NCBI GenBank assembly: GCA_013399115.1
Contig: VXAA01006068.1
Coordinates: 345,021-409,020, forward strand
Direction: 5' to 3'
DNA from: Anseranas semipalmata
Taxonomy: Eukaryota > Chordata > Aves > Anseriformes > Anseranatidae
DNA: 64,000 nucleotides
How positions within the stretch are numbered: position 1 is the first letter of the stretch; each line of letters starts with the position of its first letter. Made by a program: the position numbers and the translations under genes. The notes beneath the pieces are model-generated. The model searched no databases. It worked only from the letters and a program-made list of their open reading frames with translations, and was not told where the DNA came from. Shown here piece after piece: positions 1 through 12,284 of the stretch.

Positions 1-720
1 GCCGCAGTTCCAGCTGCCCAGCTACCAGGTCTCCATCCCCGAGAACGAGCCGGCCGGCACGGCGGTGATCGTGCTGCGGGCCCAGGACCCCGACGAGGGG
101 GAAGCCGGCCGGCTGGCGTACTCCATGGAGGCGCTCTTCGACGAGCGCTCCAACGACTACTTCTCCATCGACCCCCAGACGGGCAGCGTGGTCACCACCC
201 GCAGCCTCGACCGGGAGACGAAGGACACCCACGTACTGAAGGTGACCGCCTCCGACCACGGCTCCCCGCGCCGCCGCTCGGCCACCACCTACCTGACGGT
301 GACCGTGAGCGACACCAACGACCACGAGCCGGTGTTTGAGCAGCCTGAGTACCGGGAGAGCATCCGGGAGAACCTGGAGGTGGGTTATGAGGTGCTGACC
401 ATCCGCGCCACCGATGGCGACGCCCCAGCCAACGCCAATATGCTTTACCGCCTGCTGGAGCCGGGAGCTGGGGACGGAGTCTTCGAGATCGACCCACGCT
501 CGGGCGTTGTGAGGACCCGAGCCCCGGTGGACCGCGAGGAGGTCTCCGAGTATCACTTGGTGGTGGAAGCTAATGACCAGGGCAAGGATCCAGGACCACG
601 CAGCGCCACGGCTATGGTGCACATCACTGTCGAGGACGAGAACGACAACTACCCTCAGTTCAGCGAGAAGCGCTACCTGGTCCAGGTGCAAGAGGACGCC
701 CCGGTGAACAGCCAGATACT
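1..720. promoter_or_regulatory. CpG-dense 5' part of exon 1 (probable tail of the promoter CpG island)
   Basis: The first 360 bases hold more than 40 CpG dinucleotides and are very GC-rich. CpG density then declines along the exon and is low by about position 1300 and throughout most of the intron. Vertebrate CELSR genes have CpG-island promoters that run into exon 1, so this is read as the downstream shoulder of that island. The promoter itself is outside the window. Confidence 0.6.
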
Positions 721-2807
721 GCAGGTGCAGGCCACAGATCGGGACCGGGGCAGCAACGCCCAGGTGCACTACAGCATCGTGAGTGGCAACCTCAAAGGTC
801 AGTTCTACATCCACTCTTTCTCCGGTGCCATCGACTTGATCAACCCTCTGGATTATGAGACTATTCGGGAGTACACGCTCCGGATCAAAGCCCAGGATGG
901 GGGCAGGCCTCCCTTAATCAACTCCAGCGGCATGGTGTCAGTGCAGGTCGTGGACGTGAATGACAATGCCCCCATCTTTGTCAGCACTCCCTTCCAGGCC
1001 ACGGTGCTGGAGAACGTTCCTCTGGGCTACTCGGTGCTGCACATCCAGGCTGTGGATGCTGACTCCGGGGAGAACGCGCGCCTGGAGTACAAACTCATAG
1101 AGATGACGCCGCCTGCCGGGGGTGCCCCCATCGCAGGTGACTCGGGGTTCCCTTTTCAGATCAACAACAGCACGGGGTGGATCACAGTGGCCGCAGAGCT
1201 GGACCGAGAAACTGTGGAGAACTATCACTTTGGGGTGGAGGCCAGGGACCACGGCGTGCCGGTCATGACCTCCTCAGCCAGCGTGTCCATCACCGTCCTG
1301 GACGTGAACGACAACAACCCCACCTTCACTGAGAAGGTGTATCACCTCAGACTGAATGAGGACGCGGCTGTGGGCAGCAGTGTCCTGACCCTGACGGCAG
1401 TGGACAGGGACGTTAACAGTGTTGTGACTTACCAGATCACCAGCGGCAACACGAGGAACCGTTTTGCCATCACCAGTCAGAGCGGAGGGGGCCTGATCAC
1501 GCTGGCCTTGCCCCTGGATTACAAGCAGGAAAGGCAATACGTGCTCACAGTCACTGCCTCTGATGGCACTCGCTTTGACACCGTCCAGGTCTTCATCAAC
1601 GTCACAGATGCCAATACACATCGCCCGGTCTTCCAGAGCTCCCACTACACAGTGAGTGTCAGTGAGGACAAGCCCATTGGCACCTCTATTGTCACCATCA
1701 GTGCCACTGATGAAGACACAGGGGAGAACGCGAGAATCACTTACATTTTGGATGATAACATCCCCCAGTTCCGCATCGACCCTGACACAGGCACCATCAC
1801 CACCCTGATGGAGCTGGACTACGAGGACCAAGCCTCCTACACGTTGGCCATTACAGCCCATGACAATGGCATCCCCCAGAAATCCGACACCACCTACGTG
1901 GAGATCCTCATCCTGGATGCTAATGACAACGCGCCCCGCTTCCTGCGCGACCGCTACCAGGGCTCGGTTTTCGAGGATGTGCCACTCTCCACCAGTGTCC
2001 TGCAGCTGTCTGCCACCGACCGCGACTCGGGCCTCAATGGCCGTCTCCTCTACACGTTCCAAGGTGGTGATGATGGAGATGGAGACTTCTACATCGAACC
2101 CACTTCTGGAGTGATACGCACGCTGCGCAAGCTGGACCGCGAGAATGTGGCTGTCTACAGCCTGCGGGCCTTTGCTGTAGACAGGGGCAGCCCACCCCTG
2201 AAAGCCTCTGTGGATATCCAAGTGACTGTGCTGGACATCAACGACAACCCTCCCGTCTTTGAGAAGGATGAATTTGACATCTTTGTGGAGGAGAACAGCC
2301 CCGTGGGCTCTATTGTGGCAAGAATCAGCGCAGCTGACCCTGATGAGGGGACCAATGCACAGATCATGTACCAGATAGTAGAGGGGAACATCCCTGAGGT
2401 CTTCCAGCTAGACTTGCTGAATGGAGACCTCACAGCCCTGATGGACCTGGATTATGAGAGCCGGACAGAGTATGTGATTGTGGTGCAGGCCACCTCGGCC
2501 CCTCTTGTGAGCCGGGCGACCGTGCACATCCGCCTCCTGGATCAGAACGATAACCCGCCGGTACTGCAGGACTTCCAGATCCTCTTCAACAACTATGTGA
2601 CCAACAAGTCCAACAGCTTCCCCTCTGGCGTGATTGGCAAGATCCCTGCTCATGATCCCGATGTTTCTGACAGCCTGGCCTACACCTTTGTGCAAGGCAA
2701 CGAATTAAACTTGCTCCTTTTGGACTCTGCCACTGGGGAACTCAAACTCAGTCGAGATCTGGACAACAACAGGCCCCTGGAAGCCCTCATGAAAGTGTCC
2801 GTCTCAG
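1..2807 (+). CDS. CELSR1: CELSR1 first coding exon, partial at 5' end (cadherin repeats 1-8 and most of 9)
   Basis: Frame begins at position 2 and stays open for 935 codons plus one base to the donor site; the exon is cut by the window's left edge, so the start codon and signal peptide are missing. Nine extracellular cadherin repeats are visible, counting residues from position 2: EC1 1-109, EC2 110-217, EC3 218-323, EC4 324-439, EC5 440-541, EC6 542-644, EC7 645-750, EC8 751-852, EC9 853-935 (incomplete). Each carries a DxD calcium motif (for example ATDRD, AVDAD) and an LDRE/LDYE-type motif, and most linkers are DxNDNxP. Family knowledge: CELSR1 is a plasma-membrane atypical cadherin and adhesion GPCR that bridges neighbouring cells homophilically and works with FZD and VANGL proteins in planar cell polarity. 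Words such as MEALFDERSN and SIVSGNLKGQFY, plus an extended EC4, match CELSR1 as I recall it better than CELSR2 or CELSR3. No stop or frameshift is seen. Potential N-glycosylation sites occur (NSS, NST, NVT, NKS). Confidence 0.93.
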
Positions 2808-2813
2808 GTAAGC
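2805..2813 (+). other. CELSR1: Splice donor of CELSR1 intron 1 (phase 1)
   Basis: The exon ends in CAG followed by GTAAGC, a near-consensus 5' splice site. The last base of the exon is the first base of a split codon. In mammalian CELSR1 the protein continues VSVS-D-G at this point, so a split Asp codon (G|AY) fits. Reading past the site the similarity to CELSR1 stops at once and the frame closes at 2984-2986. Confidence 0.92.
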
Positions 2814-2986
2814 AAGCGTTTGAGGTTCATACAGTGTCTGCTTGTTGGATCAGTGTGGTGGCATGGGCAGAAATAAGCTACTTGCAGTTTAGTGTGCAAC
2901 TTTCGATTTCCCGAGGCAGCGATTTATCTGTGAAATTCTTGGAGAGGAACCACAAAAATGTATCGAGCCCATGTGCTGTGCATTGA
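2808..2986 (+). other. In-frame extension past the donor to the first stop (intron-retention tail)
   Basis: If the donor is not used, translation continues for 59 codons into the intron and stops at TGA 2984-2986. The added residues have no cadherin character. This sets the C terminus of any intron-retained or prematurely polyadenylated product, which would be a secreted cadherin-only ectodomain without EGF, laminin-G, GAIN or seven-pass domains. That such a product is made is not shown here. Confidence 0.5.
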
Positions 2987-3030
2987 AGTGGTGCACTGAA
3001 GTTGTTTAGTAAATGTGGATCACGAGGGTA

Positions 3031-3056
3031 AATAAATACGAGTGTGTGGTGGGGGA
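3031..3056 (+). terminator. Candidate intronic polyadenylation signal with GU-rich downstream stretch
   Basis: AATAAA at 3031-3036 is followed at 3042-3055 by a GT-rich run (GTGTGTGGTGGGGG) that resembles a downstream cleavage element. It lies 45 bases after the in-frame intronic stop of the CELSR1 reading frame. The hexamer alone is common in AT-rich DNA, so the call depends on the combined arrangement and is tentative. Confidence 0.3.
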
Positions 3057-3120
3057 TATATATTCGCTCAGTTTAGGTGGTACTTTGGCTAAAGTTTTTC
3101 TGATGTGGTTGCATAAAGGT

Positions 3121-3126
3121 AATAAA
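3121..3126 (+). terminator. Second candidate intronic AATAAA hexamer
   Basis: A second AATAAA lies 85 bases after the first. It has no obvious GT-rich element immediately downstream, so it is the weaker of the two candidates. Confidence 0.2.
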
Positions 3127-3252
3127 TGATCTAACTTGCAGAGATGTAGGGAATGTGCACGTATCTGTAATGCTTGGGGTTAAACCTACCACTGGTAATA
3201 CATGATGGCTTTGGAGAGCCCACTCCTCTCACCCCCTTATTCTCTTCTGTTT

Positions 3253-3267
3253 AAAAAAAAAAAAAAA
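3253..3267. repeat. Poly-A tract (A15)
   Basis: Fifteen consecutive A residues. No retroposed body was recognised upstream, so this is treated as a simple repeat. Confidence 0.9.
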
Positions 3268-5965
3268 GTTGAGATTTTGTAACTGTGCTTTTTAACAAGA
3301 CATAGCCCGGTCGATTATTCTCTTCTGCACATGGGGAGGTTTGGTTGGTAAATCCTTAGGCTTAGGCTCAGGTCTCCGTTGGCGTGGCCTGGGTAGATGT
3401 GAAGCTGGTGGGGCTGTGCTGGTTTGACTGGCAGAGTGCTGCTGGTGCGTGCCGCTGTGGGACACGGCGACACTTGAAGCCTTGTGTTACAGCTGTGCAA
3501 TAGCTGTGTAACATGGCTAATTGCTCTGGGGCTGCTTTCTTAGAGCTAAGGGCAGATACTGGCCAAACAGCACCAAAATCAGCCATGGGAGATCCCCTGT
3601 TTTGGGGGCAGTGGGGTGAAGAGGGACGGGTATTGTGTGATTACCGTCCTTGGAGAACTCGGTGTCGGTGAAGACTGTTTCTTCTGTTAGGTAGACTGTT
3701 CAATTTTGTTTAATATGTACTTTTATATGAGCATGTATACACTCTTAGGATATTATTCTTTTTCTGCTCTGTCGCTTGTTTATCATGGAATTACTTTTTA
3801 TACCTCTAATTGTGGCATCAATCATGCAATGAGTAATTTCCTCTGCAGGTGCCACTCTATAAAGTTTACTGTGGACCTGATCCCATACTTCTGTTGACTT
3901 TCAAACGTTATAACCAGATACATTCCTTGCCGTCTCTCTGTGCAACCCTAAAGCTAATATTTGTATTCTTTTTTTGCATAAAATAGCTGAAAGTACTAGG
4001 CACATAGAATGACACTTTGGGAGATGCTTCTTTTTTGGAGGATTGTATTAAAAAAAATACCAAACTGTGGCGTAATCCTGGCAGTGCTTGTTACTGTAAG
4101 TAGTCATTAAGTGCAGCGGGGCCTCAGGGGACTGAGCCGGGCTCTCTATTGTGTTTGCAGGCTTGTGTTCCTTTTTGCTTCAGGAAAATGAAAGTGATAT
4201 TAACTGCACTGATTGAATTTATTGGGGTGCGCCACCTGACAAGCGACTCCTATTTCTTGCAAAATGCTAGGGGGCAGCTAATGTGGTAAGTTAGCTCATA
4301 AATGCCGTTTCTATGTCCTGTGAGGACTTGCAGAAAAAACAGGCAATTGGCTTGTGGCCTTAAAAAAAACATTTGGATTAACGCGCAGGTGATCGCGTGG
4401 TCATTGTCTGTCTGAACCAGTAGCTCTTTGTCTAATAGCAGAAGATAAGAACTCGACTTGGAGCAAGAAGCTCGGAGAAGTCGTTTTGTTAGACTGGATG
4501 AAGAGAGTGTTCAGGATAGAAAAACAGATTATAGGAACCGTTCCTCTCTCAGTCTAATGACTTATGCAGTTTAAGTGCATGAAGTCTCAGGTTGGGAAAT
4601 GAAGGAATTAAGAAGTCTGTTTTGTTAAGTATTGGGAGTTTGACCGTTACTGCATCGTTTTCACGTTGGGCGAAGATGTGAACTTTGCAACTCTTCTGTG
4701 ACGTTGATCAAAACTGTCTGTCTGCTGCAAATATCCTGAGATATTTGCAACACAGCTTTTTGTGGGTAGGATTTTAAAATAATTTTGACAAGCACTGAAC
4801 TCCCTTTGGTGTTCATTTTGAGAAGTTTGCTGTTTGGAAACTGGAAGGGTGGAGTTTTGCAGTTTGTGATTGTATCCAGGAAACTTTCACCTGCTTGCTT
4901 TCTCTGGTTTATCTGATGCAGTCTTAAAAAAAAAAGGAGAGAGAGAAGAAGCTCAGACAGAAACACTCCACCTGGTTATCTCTAAGTGTTGCAAAATACC
5001 TGCAAATCATCTGCTAAAATGACCTGCCAGTTAACTGAAAAACGTGTCTATCGAGTAGCCATTAACCTCTCAACCCAGACAAACACAAAGTCCTGCCCTG
5101 CTCACAGCTGCTGTTCAGGTCAGTGGAGAATTTGAGCTCTTTATGAACTTGGGGAATCTGATCTATAGACGAGTCGGAAGTAACAGTGCTGCTCTAAAAA
5201 TCTGGTTTCCACCTAGCGCTGCGTTCTGCTGTTGAGGCATGTGAGTGCGTGAGGCTGGTGAGGAGCCGCGCTGTTCAATGCAATCTCTTTGAGACTTTGA
5301 TACTTTGCTAAACCCAGTATCTTTTTATTTGATTTGGGAATTGTTTGAATAAGCATGGTAGTTTTGTCCTTCTGCATACAAACAAAACTTGAAGAATCAT
5401 GAAAAGCAAGAAAACTGAGATAATTGCTCTCGCAAAACCTGAGAATGGCATTTTTTAAAACTTTACCTAAAGTAAACACCTTCAGAACTGCGTGGGGCCG
5501 TGGGCAGCCCTTGGTAGGCCCAGCATGCGTGTGGCTCTGCCTTTGCCCCGGTGCTGCTCGGCCGTGCCCCCGCAGCCTGTCGGGAACAGAGCCAGGGAGA
5601 GGAAGGAGAGGTGTGGATGGTGGGGCTCCCCTGGGCGTGTGGGTACTAGCATTCCGGGTCAGGAGAGGGAGCTTTTGAAGTCAATCTCTCTGGGTGCCCC
5701 TCTGCCATGCCTGTCGCGTGGAGTGAGCAAACCAGCCCACTTTGGGATGGAATTCATCCAGATGTGCTCCAGCTGTGGCTCTGGGTTGAGTGCATGGCGC
5801 CAGGCTAAAGCAGCTCCCGAGGGAAATCCCACGCCTGGCCCTGGCCCCGAGCATCCCACGCCAGCTGCCTCCCTCTGCCAAGCTCCGCTCCTGGCTGCTG
5901 CCGCCTGCTTGCGTGGGCACCTGCGCTCACCAGCACCTCGCACAGCCTCCACGTATTTGCTGGGG

Positions 5966-6038
5966 AAAGAAAAAAAAAAAAAGAAAGAGAAGGAGATAGA
6001 GAAATAAATAAAAATAAAAAAATAAAAAGGGGAAAAAA
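5966..6038. repeat. A-rich low-complexity tract
   Basis: Continuous A-rich sequence with a long A run, GAAA units and AAAT/AAAAAT units. It inflates reading frames crossing it with Lys-rich or Phe-rich stretches. Confidence 0.85.
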
Positions 6039-7426
6039 TGGTCTCTTCCACCCGGTAGATTTTTTTTCCTTGAAGAGGTGAACAGGGACACTAGGGTATC
6101 CCTCAGAGTCCCTCATTTAGCTACCCTTTGCCCTGAGGGCTGGTACTCACAGCCCTGGCTTGGGGTCACTTAGGACATTCTCCTGTTTCCCTCATACCTT
6201 CAGGGCTTTCCTGCAGGAAGGCAGAGCTTGGTCTTATATTCCCATGCCCGCACATATTGTCATTAGGTTTATGTTGACAACTTGGACCCTGCTGAAATCC
6301 TGCCCTTGCTTTCCAGGAAGCCAGGATTTTACTCTGGGGTTCTGGTTATGTGTAGGTCAGTCTGTGATTTCTTAGTGTTATTAATAAATATATAGCTTAA
6401 ACTGACAGCATTGTTAAAAAAAAATACATTTGGTCCACAGTGATGCTTACAATAATGTCAAACTGATTAGGGTTCTTTTGGGATTTTTCTTCTTTGGTTG
6501 AATATTGCTCCAGTCTCACGACATTGGCCCGTGTTAGGCATTGTCCCGCGGTCCCTGCTCGTGCTGCGGAGGAAGGCTTGGTGCTGGCCTCAGCTGTGCG
6601 CACATGCTGCACGGGTTTGCTTGGGTATCACATTGCAAACTCTGCCTGCACCTGCTTGGCTGTTACTGCCACAAGCAGCCCCACTTATCATTGGTGACAG
6701 TTCACCCAGACATGATAGATGTGTGTGCTAGAGCTTTTGAATGGTCCAGATAAATGTAAAATAATGTCAGATAACATGCCATTTTTGGAAGGCGGTGCTC
6801 TTCAGTTCTGTGCTTTCACATAGGCTGGTTTCCCTAGCAAGGGGCAGATACCCAAGCATTTTGGGGGCCGTGCAAGCTAAAGCATTCCCTTTACATTTCT
6901 TTGACCTTAAATCTCCAGGGGCATTCAGTGACTATTATTGACTATCAGCAAATACAAATCAAGATAGAGCTCCTTCGTGGTGCAATAAACTTTTGTTATG
7001 TTTAACTCCAGTGTTATTGTAATTTAAAAGCCATTATGCTAATGCTCCTGGATCTCCAGCTCTGTGCCTTCTCCATACAAATGTAACAGAAGACACATAA
7101 CACTTGGTTTTAACCCTTTGGACAAATGCAAGACCATGGTTGTGCCTGAGATGGGCAGCATCGGGGGGTTTATTTGTGTGTGTGAGCTGGAATCCCCCAC
7201 CCTGTTTCCCAAAATGCCCCCGCCCCTGGATATGGGCGGGGAGCATCCGGGTGCATGTTGGCCTCCCGCCTCCATCTCTGGGGAGGCCGTGCCTCCAGCA
7301 CCCATGGACAAGGGTATAGGGGGCTGCTGAGGCTATTTTTGGGGTACAGATAGGCTGAGCAAGCAGCTGTGCTGTGGGAGATGCTTCTGGTGGTCGGCAA
7401 GGAGGTGTTGTCTCCGTATAGATGAG

Positions 7427-7460
7427 CTGCAGGTTGGATATCTGCCCCTCCAACCTGCAG
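7427..7460. repeat. Perfect 12-bp inverted repeat (hairpin), 10-nt loop
   Basis: Left arm 7427-7438 (CTGCAGGTTGGA) and right arm 7449-7460 (TCCAACCTGCAG) are exact reverse complements separated by ten bases. It could form a stable stem-loop in either strand's RNA. No longer stem continues on the outer side, so it is short for a microRNA precursor. Confidence 0.85.
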
Positions 7461-10400
7461 GTCGGTGAGATGCCCTCCTCCTCTGTATAATCTGTTCCAG
7501 CTGACAAAAAGCTGCTGCTGCCTTGTTGCTTTCGTATGTGTTTCCTTCCACCTTGTTCCTGGATTTCGTAGGAGTGGTGTATTTTTGTTTCAAAAGACAG
7601 GAAAACGTCTATGGCTACTAGAGCAAAAATATTTAATAGAAGTCTGACTGACAAAATAATTTTTTACTGAGATAAAAGATGTCTTCTGCATGTAAACAAA
7701 TAGCGAGTTATCTGCAGCTGAAGTAAATAAACAACTTCTTTGCTAAATAGTGATCTCCAGTTATAAAAAAGAAACGCTTGCCACAGCATAGTTTGGGAAG
7801 TGAGATGTTTTATCTCAGACAAAAGTGATTTTGTCCATCAAGTTCTTTCAGAAAGTGCCTCTATAAAAGTAGCTATCACTAAAATGTTTGTTTCTCCCTG
7901 TTTGTGTGTGCTGTATGTACCCATTTTTTGTTGCACGGTATTTAACAAGATATTTCTACCTTAGCATATCTGAGTGGTTGAAGCACGTACAGATGGCACT
8001 TCTTAACCTCATCCCACACAGTGAAACTTCCAACCGTAAATACCAGGGTTTGCAGTCAGTTCCTGAAGAGAAAACAAAGCAAAACAACAACAGCAAGAAA
8101 CACATTACTTATCTCCTCCTTTGGAAACTGTTGTACCCAAAACAGCCCAGAAAACACCTATGTCTGAGGACCGAACTGAGAATTTGGCAGGTAGCAGCAT
8201 TTCTGCTGTCCCTGACAAATGATGCAAAAAACATATGTATAAAGTAGGATGAAATGTGTATTTTCTCTAGGTGGGAAACTGGTTGGTGGAGTTGCAAGGG
8301 TGCCCTGGGTCCTGGGGACAGGCAGCTCAGCCTACAGCCGGCCGTGCACTGCTGTGCTGGGCCGGGGGGGGTCAGCCAAAGGTTCAGGGGGAGCTCGAAC
8401 GGCTCCGTTTGATAATGTAGTATATATCGAGTCCCTACAGAAAGCCAAACTCGGCAATGCTGTTGAAAAACCCAAGTGTGTGTTTTTATTTGCAGCATCT
8501 TCTTGTTAAGATTTCTGTACAAGCTGTTGGGTTGCCTTGATTGAGAAGTGGCTTAATGAGGTTTCAGTTTTTTGTTTTTTTTTTTTGGCTGGTTTTGTAC
8601 ACACTTTGCTCAGCACACCGATAGTTTTATTTAATATTTTATTGCCTAAATGTGGATGCTCTTCTTGGTGTTTTGCGGGAAAGAGGGAGACTTTAGGATA
8701 ACAAGGTGAAGGTGTAAGAAGAATGAGACTGAAGATGAGAGAGGGAGAAAGGTCTACTAGGATTTACTTGATAATAAGCCTCAAGAGATAGAAACTACAA
8801 TTAGAGAAATATGGTGAAGGGATTACCTGGAAAACTTTTTTTCCCTATTTTCAAGTTATTTGCAAATGGGGAGATAGTTATAATAACCATTTTAATTGGA
8901 TTGGTAGGTAGTTTTCTTATTATTATTATTATTTCTGGACTACTTTTTAAGCTTCAGGGTGTGATCATGGATTGGTTTCCTTGCTGTATTCCCTTGTGAT
9001 TTTTTTTCCCTCTGAGAAGTTATTGAAGTGCTTTTCCTTCAAGTGACTTACAAGTGTGGATTGGGGGGAATCCCCTTTTGTTCTATTGTTCTGGTCCCAC
9101 ATTTCTCTGTTGTTCAGAAATGTTTTAGGCCGAGGTTGTGGAGCCTACTGCAAAGTGCCTAATCCAGAATAAACATCGAATTGTTGTCAAGGGTAATGAC
9201 AAAAGAACCTTTTGTTTAGAATAAAGGAACAGTTTTCTAGGTTTGGATGTGAGGATGATAGTAAACATGCACTAGAAGTAGTCATTGGGAAAGTAGGTGA
9301 TGTGAAGCAGTGGCATTTTATACCTTATTGTCGCCAACATCCCAAGTGCTACCTGAGGAAGTATCTGGCTGCTGATAAAGCGTATAATTTTACACTTGCT
9401 CATTGAATGGTCTGGTTTCCTTCAGCACATATTCTCAGTATCTTAAAACTCCCTTCCAAAGTTGACTCCCATCTTTGAGCTGAATGGATTTTCTCAGACG
9501 CTTCCATTCACAGTGATGCATCAGACAAGCCATGACTGAGAAATGTGATGCTGGGCTTCAGCGTGATGTTCAGTGAAGGTAGGTAGCCCATTCACTGCCC
9601 TTCTGGACAGGGCTCTTTCTGGTGGGACCCTTAGCGGACACTTGGATGAGAACCCAGGCTTCCTCGCCTTCCCACCGGTCTGGTCAGAGCGTGGCCCTGG
9701 TGTCTCCAAGGAGGGGCTGGGGACACTCGCCTGTGGTCTCCTGCCTCCTTGGGGTGTGCTGCAGGTCTGCCGGGCACCCCTGCAGCTGACGGGTTGTCTC
9801 CAGTGTTTTGGCTGGGTGGATGCTCAGGGTTCACGGGTTCAGGGGCATGTGAAAGCACGCAGCACCTATGGCTGTGCGTACGGTGCAGCCAGATGTGTAG
9901 CTGCTGCATACACAGGTATATTTGAGCTCACTTCCATCTGATTATTTAGGGTGCGGACAACGATGACTGCACCGTAGCACGGCTTCAGTACAAGCAAAGC
10001 GATTTCATTGGACCCCTCAATTCCCACTTTCCAGGCAGGAAACAAGCAAATGTGAAGCAGAAACCCCTTCTAAGCCTACGTGCTACAAATACCTTTTCAA
10101 TATTTAAGAGCATAGGCAACTCTAGCTGTAGCACTCATGCATAGAAGATGAGTGAGGGGAGGATCAAATGTCAGATACAACACGTGGTCTACACACTCTC
10201 CATCCCTTCTCCCTCACTTTTATAAGCCCTCACGATTTGGAGAGCCAGTTGGTGGGGTCAGGCTTGCTACATTCGAGTGCTTGAGATAATGCAATTTCTG
10301 TGCTTAAGTCAGTATTGCCTAACTTACAGGATTTGGGCAACACTCTTGGCTTCCTTTGGCATATAGACTTGTATTTCCAAAAATATCGATGGGGAGTCAC

Positions 10401-12284
10401 TAGGAAATGTAGGAGGGTTAAAAGAGCTGAAGATATTCAGATCAGATCTAATGAGTCTTTTTGGCAATTGTTCATGTTATAATCATTCTGTCCTGTTTTC
10501 TAGGGGAATGGTGATGTTTTTAGGCAGAATAGTATTCAAACTACTCTTGACATCTACTTTGCTATTTAAGAAACAAGTATGCCAGTGCTGTCCTTTATGA
10601 TTAATTGGCTTTTTTGTTTTCTGCCCCTTTTTTAAGACCATTTTGCCAAAAGATTGCATAAAGCAGAGTACAGAACAAGTTGACAAGGGGCTCAGTTCTT
10701 CAAAGCCTTGTTCACAGTAGTTGTCCACTTGAAAGAAAGAATGTTTAAGACCTGATTAAATTCAGTTTTGCCACTTTGTGTTCCTGTGACAAGTGACAGT
10801 TTTACTGTTTTTTCCCCCAGTGCAGCTCTTTTTCCAGTGTTGAAAAACACAGAACTATTTATAGATGCAACACAAGTTTCCAAAGAGGGGCAGGATGTAA
10901 TCTTTATGGAAAATTTTGAAATCTGTCATTCAGCAATTTCTTGTTTGTTTGGTGAGGATTTGTCTCGCCCAATTGTTTATAAGGCATAGATATGTAGCCT
11001 TAGGTTTAGACTTCATTGCAACTTGTTGATTTTGTTGGATTGAAATAGCATAAGCAAAGGCACAGTTTGCTTCTAATGGTCAGATTTATGTCACCTGACA
11101 CCATCCCTAAGAGAAATGAGGTATCTGTGCAAAGTTGGACATGTAGGTCCCACCCACGACTAGTCCATAGGCGGGAGGGCTGCAGGCTGGAGATGCCCAT
11201 CTCGCCCCCTGATTAAAGAGGGAACACAGGTGACTGGCTGGGGTTAATTGCCTTGTTGTTAGGTGGCCAAAGCTCAGCAGGGTGAACCCACCCTGACTGT
11301 ATGTGCCAGGAAGGAAGGGTTAGTTTTCTTTTGTAGTGATGACTGTACTTATTTCTGTTACAGCAAACTACCCATATTTACAGGCTTAGCAGACTAGATA
11401 GAAAGAATGGGAGGAGGCCGTAACTTGCAAGCAGGAAAATGTTTTGCCATGAGTAATGTTAGGATATACTTTAAATGTTTTCAGGTGTTTGAGTGTATGA
11501 AGGGGAAAAGTATGCTTTTATGGGAATTTGGCATTCAACAAAGAAATAAAACTAAAATACTTCAGAAGGGTGATCTTTGCACTTGGAAAAAGGACAGAAA
11601 AGTAGGATTTGCTGTAGAGAAAGGAAAACTTTTGGACTTTGTTTCAACAAGCCATTAATGCTGCTAAGCTGTAACTGCCTTCATATTTATTCTACTATTT
11701 ACACTTGACAAGCACAAAAAAAGCAAATAAATGAAATGCTAAACCTGTAATACATCCTCAGGGGACCACATAATAAACATAGACACGTTATGCTTATCAA
11801 ATACAAAGAAAAGTAATCTGTTTTCAACACCATTGCCAATCGCATGATAGATGCTACATTCCATCAGGTCTCTAGCACTTTTGGAAATGACACATCTGGT
11901 CAAAATATTTCAACGCTTTTTGAAGGAGGGAGAAGGAAAGGCCATTGTTAACAACCTTTGTCAACACTGCACCTCTTTCCTAGTGTGGAGTCTGTGGTTT
12001 ATATGTAGTTTCAGGGAGAAGTAAAACCATCTGGACCCTGAAAAAAGGGGTAAAGCAGGGACTATATCATCAAATTTAGTTTCACAGATACAGTGGCCAG
12101 CATCTAGCAGTCTGTCTTTGCTGATAAATACCAAGGGACAGTTAGGTTTAGAAGTATTCCGAAGAATGAATATTGATAAAGGAGCAAATGTAATCAAGGT
12201 GATTCTCAGTAGCTGCTGTGCTACCAGAGCATTTCCATGGGTTCAAAGAGCCGCTGGATCTGTTGGGTTTGCTCTTTCATTTCA
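7461..12284. other. Intronic sequence without recognisable gene
   Basis: Contains a T12 run (8575-8586), a G8 run at about 8364-8371 followed by a G5 run, and a short TTA microsatellite (8917-8933). No coding similarity or mobile element was recognised. Open frames are below about 140 codons and look like chance. Confidence 0.6.
8917..8933. repeat. (TTA)n microsatellite
   Basis: Short perfect trinucleotide run of TTA units. Confidence 0.85.

Larger units (their letters stand above)
3127..7426. other. Intronic sequence without recognisable gene
   Basis: Holds an A15 tract (3253-3267) and an A-rich low-complexity block (about 5966-6038). A GC-rich but CpG-poor stretch at about 5490-5950 has overlapping open frames on both strands, as expected from composition alone. 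No transposon, tRNA or conserved protein domain was recognised. Confidence 0.6.

Noticed and set aside
1603..1633. The linker between cadherin repeats 5 and 6 reads DANTHRPVF instead of the usual DxNDNxP calcium linker
   Set aside because: It looks like a lost calcium site, but the same DANTHRPVF linker is present in mammalian CELSR1 and CELSR2 as I recall them, so it is a family trait and not a lesion in this gene.
192..2695. Long open frames on the minus strand of exon 1, up to 315 codons
   Set aside because: They are antisense shadows of the GC-rich cadherin coding sequence. Their translations are Arg/Pro/Val/His-rich and resemble no protein family.
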